Assembly: GCF_000314795.2 (NCBI RefSeq)
Contig: NZ_KB373315.1
Span: 1-64,000, forward strand
Direction: 5' to 3'
DNA length: 64,000 nucleotides
DNA from: Streptococcus sp. F0442
Lineage (GTDB): Bacteria; Bacillota; Bacilli; Lactobacillales; Streptococcaceae
Part shown: positions 55,385-64,000 of the stretch, one piece after another
How the letters are laid out: every line of letters starts with the position of its first letter
Numbering within the stretch: position 1 is the first letter of the stretch
The notes under the pieces: generated by a model
Told to the model about the DNA's origin: nothing
The model's input: the letters and a program-made list of their open reading frames with translations, nothing else
The model's database searches: none
Made by a program: the position numbers and the translations under genes

Positions 55385-57335
55385 TCAGATGCAAAAACTG
55401 TCTCTCATCTTGCCCAAAGATGACTTGGACAGTCTCCTACTAGCGCTGCAGTCTGAGGCGAAAATCCAGATTTATGACCTAAGTGAACAGGAAGAGTGGC
55501 AGGCTGCTTTTGAGGCAAATACCTTGTCTCAACCCTTGACAGAGGACAATCGTCAAGTCTTGGTAGAGCTACAAAAACGTCAAGAACAAGTTGAAAAAAT
55601 GATTCAGACTCTGGAGCCCTATATGCCTGAGAAGAAGGCCCTGCAAGCTCTGAAGGAAGAACCCTTAAGCTTGTCTTTTGATGATCTGCAGGCCCACGGG
55701 ATGATTCGAGATGAGGATCTTCTATTGACCAAGTTGAAACGCCAATTGCGCGTGTTAGACAAGGCTCGACAGAAGATTGCAGATGCAAAGGGAGAGATCG
55801 AGCACTTAGAAAAATGGCGACCGTTAGAGGTGACACCAACAGCCCTTGCTACCTTTCACTATGTGCATGGTTTGATTGGGACCATCCCGAATAGCGATAC
55901 AGACGCTGTTCGTTCTTCCTTAAAAGCTCATCCTGAGCTGGAGTTAGAAGAAGTCTTTACGTCTGAGACGGAACACGGCTATGTCATCTTGTATCGTTCG
56001 GGAGACCGTGTAGCTGTTCAGGAGCTTCTGGAAGAACATGGGTTCAAAGAATTGGACTATGAAGAAGAGCAAGTCCCAGCCGTTTACTTGGATCGCCTAG
56101 AAAGGGAAATCAAAGAGCAGGAAGCTGTCGTTGCAGCAACCCTAGCAGAGTTACAAGACTCCCAGAAGGAGTTGGACCAACTCAAGTATCAGATGGATTA
56201 CTTGTTGAGCTTGGGGGCTCGTGAGGAAGCCAAGTCACTGCTAGCCAGCACGCAAAGTTTGGTAGCCTTAGAGGGTTGGATTGAAACATCGCAAGTGGCC
56301 TCGTTACGAGACTTCTTGCAACAAGGCTTTGGTTCTCGGGTCTTACTTGAGACGCGCGATGTGACAGAAAAAGATTGGGATGACGTGCCGATCCAGTTGC
56401 GAAATAGCGCCTTGGTAGAGCCTTTTGAATTAGTCACAGAGATGTACGCCCTGCCTAAGTATTACGAGAAAGATCCGACACCGATCGTTTCGCTCTTCTA
56501 CTTTGTTTTCTTTGGCATGATGGTCGCAGATATCGGTTATGGATTGTTGCTAACGGTAGCGACAGGCTTTGCCCTCAAAGCTTTCAAACTCAATCCTGGT
56601 ACGGCAAAGAATCTTCGATTCTTCAGTCTCCTCGGGATTTCAGTTGCCCTTTGGGGTGTGGTTTATGGCTCTTTCTTTGGATTTGAGATGCCTTTTGCCC
56701 TGATCAGTACGACCAGTAACGCCATGACCATCCTGATCCTCTCAGTAGTCTTTGGTTTTGTTACTGTCTTAGTGGGCTTGTTCCTAGGGGGGATGAAAAA
56801 TGTCCGCCTCAAAGACTACACGGAAGCCTATAATGCGGGCTTTGCTTGGGTTTTGATCCTACTTGGCTTAATGCTTCTAGCAGTAGGCAATATCTTACCA
56901 GGGATGAGCGTCCTAGTTCCGATTGGCAAGTGGCTAGCTATTTTGAATGCCATTGGGATCTTGATTGTTTCCATTGTCAGTGCCAAGAAGCTGTCCGGTT
57001 TAGCGTCTGGTCTCTTTAACCTTTACAATGTCAGTGGCTATATCGGAGACCTGGTCAGTTTCACCCGTTTGATGGCCTTGGGCTTGTCTGGAGCTAGTAT
57101 CGGTTCAGCCTTTAACCTCATTGTCAATCTCTTTCCACCGCTTGGACGGTTTACGGTAGGACTTCTGCTCTTTATTGTCCTTCATGCTATTAATATGTTC
57201 CTGTCCTTCTTGTCAGGATATGTGCATGGAGCCCGTTTGATCTTTGTGGAGTTCTTCGGCAAGTTCTACGAAGGAGGAGGCAAGCCATTTCGTCCTCTCA
57301 AACCTTCTGAACGCTATATTAAAACAAAAAAATAA
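55374..57335 (+). CDS. ntpI: V-type ATPase subunit I (a subunit)
   Basis: 653 residues. The N-terminal cytoplasmic half (about 1-350) is rich in coiled coil; the C-terminal half has about seven membrane helices beginning PIVSLFYFVFFGMMVADIGYG. The essential channel Arg is expected in a late helix such as SFTRLMALGLSG. Forms the stator half-channels facing the K ring. Starts within ntpF. Confidence 0.93.
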   Translation: MAVSQMQKLSLILPKDDLDSLLLALQSEAKIQIYDLSEQEEWQAAFEANTLSQPLTEDNRQVLVELQKRQEQVEKMIQTLEPYMPEKKALQALKEEPLSLSFDDLQAHGMIRDEDLLLTKLKRQLRVLDKARQKIADAKGEIEHLEKWRPLEVTPTALATFHYVHGLIGTIPNSDTDAVRSSLKAHPELELEEVFTSETEHGYVILYRSGDRVAVQELLEEHGFKELDYEEEQVPAVYLDRLEREIKEQEAVVAATLAELQDSQKELDQLKYQMDYLLSLGAREEAKSLLASTQSLVALEGWIETSQVASLRDFLQQGFGSRVLLETRDVTEKDWDDVPIQLRNSALVEPFELVTEMYALPKYYEKDPTPIVSLFYFVFFGMMVADIGYGLLLTVATGFALKAFKLNPGTAKNLRFFSLLGISVALWGVVYGSFFGFEMPFALISTTSNAMTILILSVVFGFVTVLVGLFLGGMKNVRLKDYTEAYNAGFAWVLILLGLMLLAVGNILPGMSVLVPIGKWLAILNAIGILIVSIVSAKKLSGLASGLFNLYNVSGYIGDLVSFTRLMALGLSGASIGSAFNLIVNLFPPLGRFTVGLLLFIVLHAINMFLSFLSGYVHGARLIFVEFFGKFYEGGGKPFRPLKPSERYIKTKK

Positions 57336-57845
<510 letters not shown>

Positions 57846-57862
57846 GAACTAGCTTTGATGAA

Positions 57863-57880
57863 TTCGTCTCGCGAGACGAA
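57863..57880 (+). promoter_or_regulatory. 18-base palindrome between ntpK and ntpE
   Basis: TTCGTCTCGCGAGACGAA is a perfect palindrome. In RNA it forms a stem with a small loop, without a T-run. Likely an mRNA-stabilising or processing hairpin just after the high-copy ring subunit gene. Confidence 0.6.
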
Positions 57881-57914
57881 AAACAAAAGACGCATGCAAT
57901 AGGAGAAATAACGA

Positions 57915-58505
57915 ATGGATGAACAAACCCAATTAAAGGATTCGATCTTGGCCCAAGCCCACGAAAAAGGGCGTAAACTCTTAGAAGAGGCCAAGGAAAC
58001 CATCCTAAAAGAAGAGACGGCGCAAGAAGATCGTTTGATCCAAGATAAACTCAATCAACGTGCTGAGCAGCTCAAGCGGATTCAACGTCAATTGCAACGT
58101 GAAACCCAACAAATCGAAAATAAAAAACGCCAATCAACCCTTGTCACCAAGCAACGAGTCTTAAAGGATCTCTTTTCAGATGCTTATGAAGCAATGGCGG
58201 CTTGGCCCCTTGACAAGGAAATGCAGTTTGTAGATGCGATTTTAGACCGCTATCAAGGGCAAGTTGTGACTCTGACCTTTGGGGCGGTGAGTGCTAGCAA
58301 ATTTGATTCAGCAGCTCTCGATAGATTGAAGCAGACTCATCAGAATGTGACAGTTGCAGATGCGACGATCCCAGCTCAAGCAGGTTTTGTCTTGTCGGTT
58401 GGGAAGATTGATGACAACTATCTCTACCGTGATTTGGTGGATTCCATTTGGGAGCAAGAAAGCTACCAGATGGCAGCCAGCATTTTCACAGATGAAGAGA
58501 ACTAG
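57915..58505 (+). CDS. ntpE: V-type ATPase subunit E
   Basis: 196 residues: a long N-terminal helix (about 1-100, rich in Gln, Lys, Glu and Arg) and a small alpha/beta C-terminal domain. Peripheral stalk with NtpF. AGGAGAAA precedes ATG 57915; ntpC starts nine bases after. Confidence 0.88.
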   Translation: MDEQTQLKDSILAQAHEKGRKLLEEAKETILKEETAQEDRLIQDKLNQRAEQLKRIQRQLQRETQQIENKKRQSTLVTKQRVLKDLFSDAYEAMAAWPLDKEMQFVDAILDRYQGQVVTLTFGAVSASKFDSAALDRLKQTHQNVTVADATIPAQAGFVLSVGKIDDNYLYRDLVDSIWEQESYQMAASIFTDEEN

Positions 58506-58514
58506 GAGGTTGCA

Positions 58515-59534
58515 ATGAGCGAACGGACCTATTCTCAAGTCAATACAGGAATCAGCGTACGTGAGGCTAGTTTTGTCAGTCCCAGTCAGTTCGAGCAGTT
58601 GCTTGCAAGTCCCTCCAGTGAGAGTCGAGAAGGCTTGCTGCAAGGAACGTCCTATGCTCTAGATAGCCAGGAGATCAAGGATTTAGCAGCCCTTGAAGCC
58701 CGCCTGATGGCAGCCTTGTTGGCAGAATACCAATGGGCTTTTGAGGTAAGCCCTCAGTCAGACCTGGTTAGCCTTTTTACCTTGAAGTACACCTATCACA
58801 ATCTCAAGGTTTATCTAAAACACAAGGCGACAGAGCGCAAGTTGGGACATTTATTGATCCCTATCGGTCCTTATTCTCTCGATGTGCTCGAGCATTTGGT
58901 GGCGACCTTTTCTGCGGAGCATTGTCCAGCCTTTATGGCGGAAGAAGTGGCTGCAACCTGGCAAGAATTCCAAGACTATCAGGACTTGCGGGTTCTCGAA
59001 ATCGGGATGGACTTAGCTTATTTTAAACACCTGAGATACTTAGGGGACAGCCTAGATCATCCGATTCTGAAGCAGTTAGTGGACGTGACCATTGACTTTT
59101 ACAATGCGATTACGGTCAAGCGGGCCTTGGATCAGCAAAAACCGCATAGTTTCATGCACCAATTGCTCTCAGATGAAGGGAGTCTCAGTGCCCATCAGGT
59201 GATCGACCTGCTAGAATCGGGTCAGTGGTTGACCTGGTTTTATCAAATCAATCCGCTGGACTACGATCTTGCCTTAGAGACTTATGAAGAAAAGATGCGC
59301 ACCGGTCAACTAAGGACCGTAGAGTTGGAGTATTTAGAAAGTTTGGTGAAATTCAGTCTTCTAGACGCTGGCCGTTTTGAAGTCGATGGACCCCTACCCC
59401 TTGTCCGTTACCTTTACGGAAAAGAGTTAGAAGTGACCAACCTTCGTTTGGTCCTCTCTGGTTTGGACAATGGTTTTCCGCTAGCAGACATCAAAGAAAG
59501 GATGAGACCGATTTATGGACAAACAGACCTATAA
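58515..59534 (+). CDS. ntpC: V-type ATPase subunit C (d-type, rotor cap)
   Basis: 339 residues, all-helical, with the family features near YLGDSLDHPILKQLVD and LYGKELEVTNLRLVLSG. Links the central stalk to the K ring. AGGAGG precedes ATG 58515. Overlaps ntpG by 20 bases. Confidence 0.9.
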   Translation: MSERTYSQVNTGISVREASFVSPSQFEQLLASPSSESREGLLQGTSYALDSQEIKDLAALEARLMAALLAEYQWAFEVSPQSDLVSLFTLKYTYHNLKVYLKHKATERKLGHLLIPIGPYSLDVLEHLVATFSAEHCPAFMAEEVAATWQEFQDYQDLRVLEIGMDLAYFKHLRYLGDSLDHPILKQLVDVTIDFYNAITVKRALDQQKPHSFMHQLLSDEGSLSAHQVIDLLESGQWLTWFYQINPLDYDLALETYEEKMRTGQLRTVELEYLESLVKFSLLDAGRFEVDGPLPLVRYLYGKELEVTNLRLVLSGLDNGFPLADIKERMRPIYGQTDL

Positions 59535-59835
59535 GATCGCCGTTGTGGGCAATCGGGACGCCATCCTTCCTTTTCGCCTGATTGGCTTTCAAACCTATCC
59601 GGTCACAGAGCCGCAAGAAGCGATCAATACCTTGCGAAAACTCAGTCGGGAAAACTTCGGGATTATCTACCTGACAGAGGATATAGCTCAGGCCATTCCA
59701 GATACAGTGGCTTTTTACGACCAGCAGCTGACACCGGCTCTGATCCTTATACCGACCCATAGAGGAACTACAGGACTGGGCCAACAGCGAATTCGGGACA
59801 ATGTCGAAAAGGCAGTAGGACAGGATATTTTATGA
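59515..59835 (+). CDS. ntpG: V-type ATPase subunit F (NtpG)
   Basis: 106 residues with the Rossmann-like fold of subunit F: YKIAVVGNRDAILPFRLIGF, FGIIYLTEDIA and the PTHRG turn. Central stalk component. Starts in ntpC and overlaps the acetyltransferase gene by ATGA. Confidence 0.9.
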   Translation: MDKQTYKIAVVGNRDAILPFRLIGFQTYPVTEPQEAINTLRKLSRENFGIIYLTEDIAQAIPDTVAFYDQQLTPALILIPTHRGTTGLGQQRIRDNVEKAVGQDIL

Positions 59836-60536
59836 GAACAAATGAATTTGGCCAAGCGATTGGCGATGCACTGCCGGATTTTACACCGGGTCGTCTGCCA
59901 GCTATTGATCGGATCGAGGGTCGCTATACCGTGATCGAGCGCCTCTCAAAAGAAAAACATGGAGCAGATCTTTATCAGGTCTACGGGCCGGACTCTCCAG
60001 CAGCGATGTGGACCTTTCTGTTCAAAGGTCCTGCCCGCAATGAAGAGGAGTGGGACCGCTTATTAGATGATCTCATGACAGATCAAGGTCGCTTTTACTA
60101 TGCGATTGTAGACAAAGATTCAGGCAAGGCTTTGGGGACTTTCTCTCTCATGCGGATCGATCAAGCTAATCGGGTAATCGAAGTCGGAGCAGTCACCTAC
60201 TCACCAGCGCTCCAAAAAACACGCATGGCTACGGAAGCCCAGTATCTGTTAGCGCGCTACGTGTTTGAAGATTTAGGCTACCGCCGCTATGAGTGGAAAT
60301 TCGATGCCTTAAACCAAGCATCTCGCAAAGCAGCTGAGCGCTTAGGGTTCACCTATGAAGGCTGTTTCCGTCAGGCCGTTGTTTATAAAGGTCGGACTCG
60401 AGATACAGATTGGTTGTCTATCATTGACCAAGAATGGCCAGCAATCAAAGAGCGCTTCGAAGCCTGGTTGGATCCAACTAATTTCGATGCCAATGGCCAA
60501 CAAAAGCAAGCTCTAAGAGAGATAGCACAAAAGTAA
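59832..60536 (+). CDS. GNAT-family N-acetyltransferase embedded in the ntp operon
   Basis: 234 residues of the RimJ/RimL type: GTFSLMRID (beta strand 4), the acetyl-CoA binding region TRMATEAQYLL, and LNQASRKAAERLGFTYEG. ATGA overlap with ntpG and a 33-base gap to ntpA tie it to ATPase expression. It is not part of the E. hirae ntp gene order. It may acetylate an ATPase subunit or simply ride in the operon. Substrate unknown. Confidence 0.85.
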   Translation: MRTNEFGQAIGDALPDFTPGRLPAIDRIEGRYTVIERLSKEKHGADLYQVYGPDSPAAMWTFLFKGPARNEEEWDRLLDDLMTDQGRFYYAIVDKDSGKALGTFSLMRIDQANRVIEVGAVTYSPALQKTRMATEAQYLLARYVFEDLGYRRYEWKFDALNQASRKAAERLGFTYEGCFRQAVVYKGRTRDTDWLSIIDQEWPAIKERFEAWLDPTNFDANGQQKQALREIAQK

Positions 60537-60569
60537 AACAAAGAAACAAAGGATTCCCAGGAGGAATAC

Positions 60570-62360
60570 ATGACTCAAGGAAAAATTATCAAAGTTTCCG
60601 GTCCCTTGGTGGTTGCATCAGGGATGCAGGAGGCCAATATCCAAGACATTTGCCGGGTCGGCGATCTTGGTTTGATTGGCGAAATTATTGAGATGCGGCG
60701 GGATGAAGCCTCTATCCAAGTATACGAAGAAACATCTGGAGTCGGTCCAGGAGAACCAGTGGTAACAACTGGAGCTCCCCTTTCTGTCGAGTTGGGACCA
60801 GGCTTGATCTCTCAGATGTTTGACGGGATCCAACGCCCCTTGGAACGTTTCCAAGAAGTCACCGCCAGCGATTTTTTGGTTCGTGGGGTGCAAGTTCCTA
60901 ATCTAGATCGTGACACCAAATGGACCTTCGAACCAAGCGTAGCAGAAGGAACTGAGGTAGTCGCAGGAGACATCGTCGGTACGGTCCAGGAAACCAATAT
61001 GGTGGAACACCGCATCATGGTACCGTTTGGTGTGAGTGGACGTGTGACCAAGATCGCAGCAGGTTCTTACACAGTGGAAGAGCCGGTCTATGAGATCGAG
61101 CAGGCAGATGGTAGCCTCTTTACCGGAACCTTGATGCAAAAATGGCCGGTTCGTCGAGGCCGTCCCTTTGCACAAAAACTGATTCCGGTAGAGCCTTTGG
61201 TCACAGGTCAACGGGTCATTGATACCTTCTTCCCTGTAACAAAAGGTGGAGCTGCAGCTGTACCCGGTCCTTTCGGAGCTGGGAAAACAGTTGTGCAACA
61301 CCAGGTGGCTAAGTTTGCCAATGTGGATATCGTGATTTACGTTGGTTGTGGGGAACGTGGGAATGAAATGACGGACGTTCTGAATGAATTTCCTGAATTG
61401 ATTGATCCAACGACTGGTCAATCCATTATGCAACGGACCGTTCTGATCGCCAACACTTCGAACATGCCAGTAGCGGCGCGGGAAGCGTCCATCTATACAG
61501 GGATCACCATTGCGGAATATTTCCGTGATATGGGCTATTCCGTTGCCATCATGGCCGATTCGACATCGCGCTGGGCAGAAGCTCTTCGTGAAATGTCTGG
61601 TCGTCTAGAAGAAATGCCAGGGGATGAAGGCTACCCGGCCTACCTTGGTAGCCGGATTGCTGAGTACTACGAACGGGCCGGTCGAGTCAAGACACTTGGA
61701 ACCACTGCGCGTGAAGGCTCTATTACAGCGATCGGTGCCGTTTCCCCTCCAGGTGGAGATATTTCAGAGCCGGTAACGCAAAATACCTTGCGGATCGTTA
61801 AGGTTTTCTGGGGACTGGATGCTCAATTGGCCCAACGCCGCCATTTCCCAGCCATCAACTGGTTGAGTTCTTATTCCCTTTACCAAGATGAAGTTGGTCG
61901 CTATATCGATCTACATGAACAAATCAGCTGGTCTGAAAAAGTGACCCGTGCCATGAACTTGCTTCAAAAGGAAAGTGAACTGCAAGAAATTGTGCGTTTG
62001 GTTGGTCTGGATTCCTTGTCTGAAAAAGACCGCTTAACCATGAATGCGGCCAAGATGATCCGCGAAGACTACCTGCAACAAAATGCCTTTGATGAGGTCG
62101 ATACCTATACCTCTTTCAGCAAGCAGGTAGCCTTGTTGACCAACATTTTAACCTTTGACCAAGAAAGTCAAAAAGCACTAGAATTGGGGGCTTACTTCAC
62201 AGAAATCATGGAAGGAACCGTAACTCTTCGAGACCGTATTGCCCGGAGTAAGTTCATCCATGAGGACCAGTTGGAAACCATTAAAGCCTTGAAAGAAGAA
62301 ATCGTAGAAACCCTACACCAAATCGTAGCCCAAGGAGGAGTAGACAATGAGCGTGATTAA
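60570..62360 (+). CDS. ntpA: V-type ATPase catalytic subunit A
   Basis: 596 residues. P-loop GPFGAGKT (233-240), catalytic Glu in GCGERGNEM, the bulge domain insertion (about 110-190) characteristic of A subunits, and [17 protein letters not shown] Walker B region. GGAGGAA precedes ATG 60570. Overlaps ntpB by 14 bases. Confidence 0.97.
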   Translation: MTQGKIIKVSGPLVVASGMQEANIQDICRVGDLGLIGEIIEMRRDEASIQVYEETSGVGPGEPVVTTGAPLSVELGPGLISQMFDGIQRPLERFQEVTASDFLVRGVQVPNLDRDTKWTFEPSVAEGTEVVAGDIVGTVQETNMVEHRIMVPFGVSGRVTKIAAGSYTVEEPVYEIEQADGSLFTGTLMQKWPVRRGRPFAQKLIPVEPLVTGQRVIDTFFPVTKGGAAAVPGPFGAGKTVVQHQVAKFANVDIVIYVGCGERGNEMTDVLNEFPELIDPTTGQSIMQRTVLIANTSNMPVAAREASIYTGITIAEYFRDMGYSVAIMADSTSRWAEALREMSGRLEEMPGDEGYPAYLGSRIAEYYERAGRVKTLGTTAREGSITAIGAVSPPGGDISEPVTQNTLRIVKVFWGLDAQLAQRRHFPAINWLSSYSLYQDEVGRYIDLHEQISWSEKVTRAMNLLQKESELQEIVRLVGLDSLSEKDRLTMNAAKMIREDYLQQNAFDEVDTYTSFSKQVALLTNILTFDQESQKALELGAYFTEIMEGTVTLRDRIARSKFIHEDQLETIKALKEEIVETLHQIVAQGGVDNERD

Positions 62361-63732
62361 AGAATACCGTACTGTCAGCGAAGTTGTTGGCCCCTTGATG
62401 ATTGTCGATCAGGTCGAGGGGGTTCACTACAATGAACTCGTAGAAATCAAGCTCCATGACGGAACAACCCGTCAGGGACAAGTCCTCGAAGTCCAAGAAG
62501 ACAAGGCCATGGTCCAGCTCTTTGAAGGATCTAGCGGGATCAACTTGGAAAAAGCCAAGGTTCGTTTTACCGGACGTCCCCTAGAACTTCCTGTATCTGA
62601 AGACATGGTGGGACGCATCTTTAACGGGATGGGCAAACCCATCGATGGCGGTCCAGAGATTATCCCAGAGAAGTACTTGGACATTGATGGTCAAGCCATC
62701 AACCCTGTTTCACGGGACTATCCGGATGAATTTATCCAGACAGGGATCTCAGCTATTGACCATTTGAATACCTTGGTTCGGGGTCAAAAACTCCCAGTCT
62801 TCTCAGGTTCTGGTCTTCCTCACAAGGAGTTGGCGGCTCAGATTGCTCGTCAAGCGACGGTGCTTAATTCGGAGGAAAACTTCGCCGTGGTCTTTGCGGC
62901 CATGGGAATTACCTTTGAAGAAGCCGAGTTCTTTATGAACGACCTGCGGGAGACAGGTGCGATTGACCGCTCTGTTCTCTTCATCAACCTAGCCAATGAC
63001 CCAGCTATCGAGCGGATTGCGACCCCTCGGATCGCCTTGACCGCTGCCGAATATTTGGCTTATGAAAAAGATATGCACGTCTTGGTTATTATGACCGACA
63101 TGACCAACTACTGTGAAGCCCTTCGGGAAGTATCTGCTGCCCGCCGGGAAGTTCCAGGACGTCGGGGCTATCCAGGCTACCTTTATACCAACCTCTCAAC
63201 CCTCTACGAACGTGCAGGACGCTTGGTTGGAAAGAAAGGATCTGTGACCCAAATTCCGATCCTATCCATGCCAGAAGATGACATCACCCACCCCATCCCT
63301 GACTTGACAGGCTACATCACCGAAGGTCAGATTATTCTGTCCCGCGATCTCTACAATAGTGGTTACCGCCCACCGATTAATGTTCTTCCATCCCTTTCTC
63401 GTTTGAAGGACAAGGGTTCTGGTGAAGGCAAAACTCGGGAAGACCATGCGGCGACCATGAACCAGCTCTTTGCGGCCTACGCCCAAGGAAAACAAGCCAA
63501 AGAACTGGCTGTAGTACTGGGGGAGTCTGCCTTGTCCGATACCGACAAGCTCTATGTCAAATTTACCGATCGCTTTGAGCAAGAATACATCAATCAAGGT
63601 TTCACTACCAATCGGACGATTGAGGAAAGTTTGGATCTCGGTTGGGAACTCTTATCCATCCTTCCACGAACAGAGCTTAAACGGATAAAGGATGAGATGA
63701 TTGACAAGTATCTGCCAAACAAAGAGGACTAG
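62347..63732 (+). CDS. ntpB: V-type ATPase regulatory subunit B
   Basis: 461 residues with the nucleotide-binding fold but a P-loop replaced by SGSGLPHKE, as in B subunits. The Arg finger region is near [17 protein letters not shown]. Alternates with A in the catalytic head. Starts within ntpA. Confidence 0.96.
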   Translation: MSVIKEYRTVSEVVGPLMIVDQVEGVHYNELVEIKLHDGTTRQGQVLEVQEDKAMVQLFEGSSGINLEKAKVRFTGRPLELPVSEDMVGRIFNGMGKPIDGGPEIIPEKYLDIDGQAINPVSRDYPDEFIQTGISAIDHLNTLVRGQKLPVFSGSGLPHKELAAQIARQATVLNSEENFAVVFAAMGITFEEAEFFMNDLRETGAIDRSVLFINLANDPAIERIATPRIALTAAEYLAYEKDMHVLVIMTDMTNYCEALREVSAARREVPGRRGYPGYLYTNLSTLYERAGRLVGKKGSVTQIPILSMPEDDITHPIPDLTGYITEGQIILSRDLYNSGYRPPINVLPSLSRLKDKGSGEGKTREDHAATMNQLFAAYAQGKQAKELAVVLGESALSDTDKLYVKFTDRFEQEYINQGFTTNRTIEESLDLGWELLSILPRTELKRIKDEMIDKYLPNKED

Positions 63733-63735
63733 CCT

Positions 63736-64000
63736 ATGGCACGATTAAATGTAAAACCAACTCGGATGGAGCTTAATATTCTCAAAGAGCGCCTCAAGAC
63801 AGCAACCCGGGGGCACAAGTTGCTCAAGGATAAGCGGGATGAACTCATGCGTCGTTTTATAGAAGCTGTGCGTGAGAATAATCGTCTGCGCCAAAAGGTG
63901 GAGGCAGCACTTGTGGGCAATATGCAAGATTTCGTCATGGCCAAGTCCTTAGAGAGCGACCTCATGGTGGAAGAAATCTTTGCTGTGCCAACCCGTGAAG
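63736..64000 (+). CDS. ntpD: V-type ATPase subunit D, cut by the window end
   Basis: The first 88 codons of the rotor shaft subunit from ATG 63736, four bases after ntpB. The protein begins [13 protein letters not shown], followed by [26 protein letters not shown] sequence, the signature of subunit D. The rest lies beyond base 64000. Confidence 0.92.
   Translation, partial: MARLNVKPTRMELNILKERLKTATRGHKLLKDKRDELMRRFIEAVRENNRLRQKVEAALVGNMQDFVMAKSLESDLMVEEIFAVPTRE

Overview
The window is a chromosomal segment of a viridans-type Streptococcus, most like the mitis/sanguinis/parasanguinis groups. The evidence is the tRNA order Arg-Pro-Met-Ile2-Ser-fMet-Phe-Gly-Ile-Ser followed by mreCD-pcsB-prs, streptococcal intrinsic terminators, a Cia-dependent small RNA beside ruvB, and pneumococcus-like bgaC/PTS and sat/nan loci. 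Species cannot be fixed by eye. No rRNA, insertion sequence, phage or CRISPR array is visible. The first tRNA is probably the continuation of an rRNA operon that ends just before base 1.

Layout: 1-925 tRNA cluster; 946-4965 envelope growth genes (mreC, mreD, the CHAP hydrolase pcsB) and prs; 5249-6840 a small secreted protein ending in an LPKTS motif plus a class B sortase; 7005-10193 araT-recO-plsX-acp; 10244-27396 purine biosynthesis (purC-L-F-M-N-H, purD-E-K, purB), interrupted by a SUFU-domain gene, a convergent CHAP gene, a ketopantoate-reductase-like gene and several repeat elements; 27734-35410 bgaR/bgaC/mannose-family PTS/agaS/galM for beta-galactoside use; 35493-35626 a CiaR-type promoter with a small RNA; 35871-40266 ruvB, a nucleotidyltransferase-like gene, a low-molecular-weight phosphatase, a MORN protein and an OatA-like acyltransferase; 40363-43320 adhE with a cre/Rex control region; 43572-44771 three unrecognised helical genes; 44935-46532 a zinc alcohol dehydrogenase and a membrane protein; 46703-54768 the sialic acid operon nanE-satABC-yhcH-yesL-nanA-nanK with divergent-end regulator nanR; 55061-64000 the V-type ATPase operon ntpFIKECG-(acetyltransferase)-ntpABD, cut by the window end.

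Functional links: prs makes PRPP for purF, and the pur genes turn it into IMP and AMP. BgaC, the PTS, AgaS and GalM, together with the Sat/Nan system, allow growth on host glycans (Gal-beta-1,3-linked sugars and sialic acid). AdhE and the second alcohol dehydrogenase regenerate NAD+. Catabolite control is visible as cre-like sites overlapping the -35 boxes of adhE, adh and nanE. PcsB, MreCD, the second CHAP protein, the sortase and the O-acetyltransferase all act on the cell envelope.

Items most worth a second look: the class B sortase paired with an LPKTS protein that has no membrane anchor; the unrecognised three-gene helical cassette; the CiaR-driven small RNA; the duplicated start of purM around a palindromic insert; ruvB with its -10 box only 7 bases from the start codon; a GNAT acetyltransferase embedded between ntpG and ntpA; and a SUFU-domain gene inside the purine operon.
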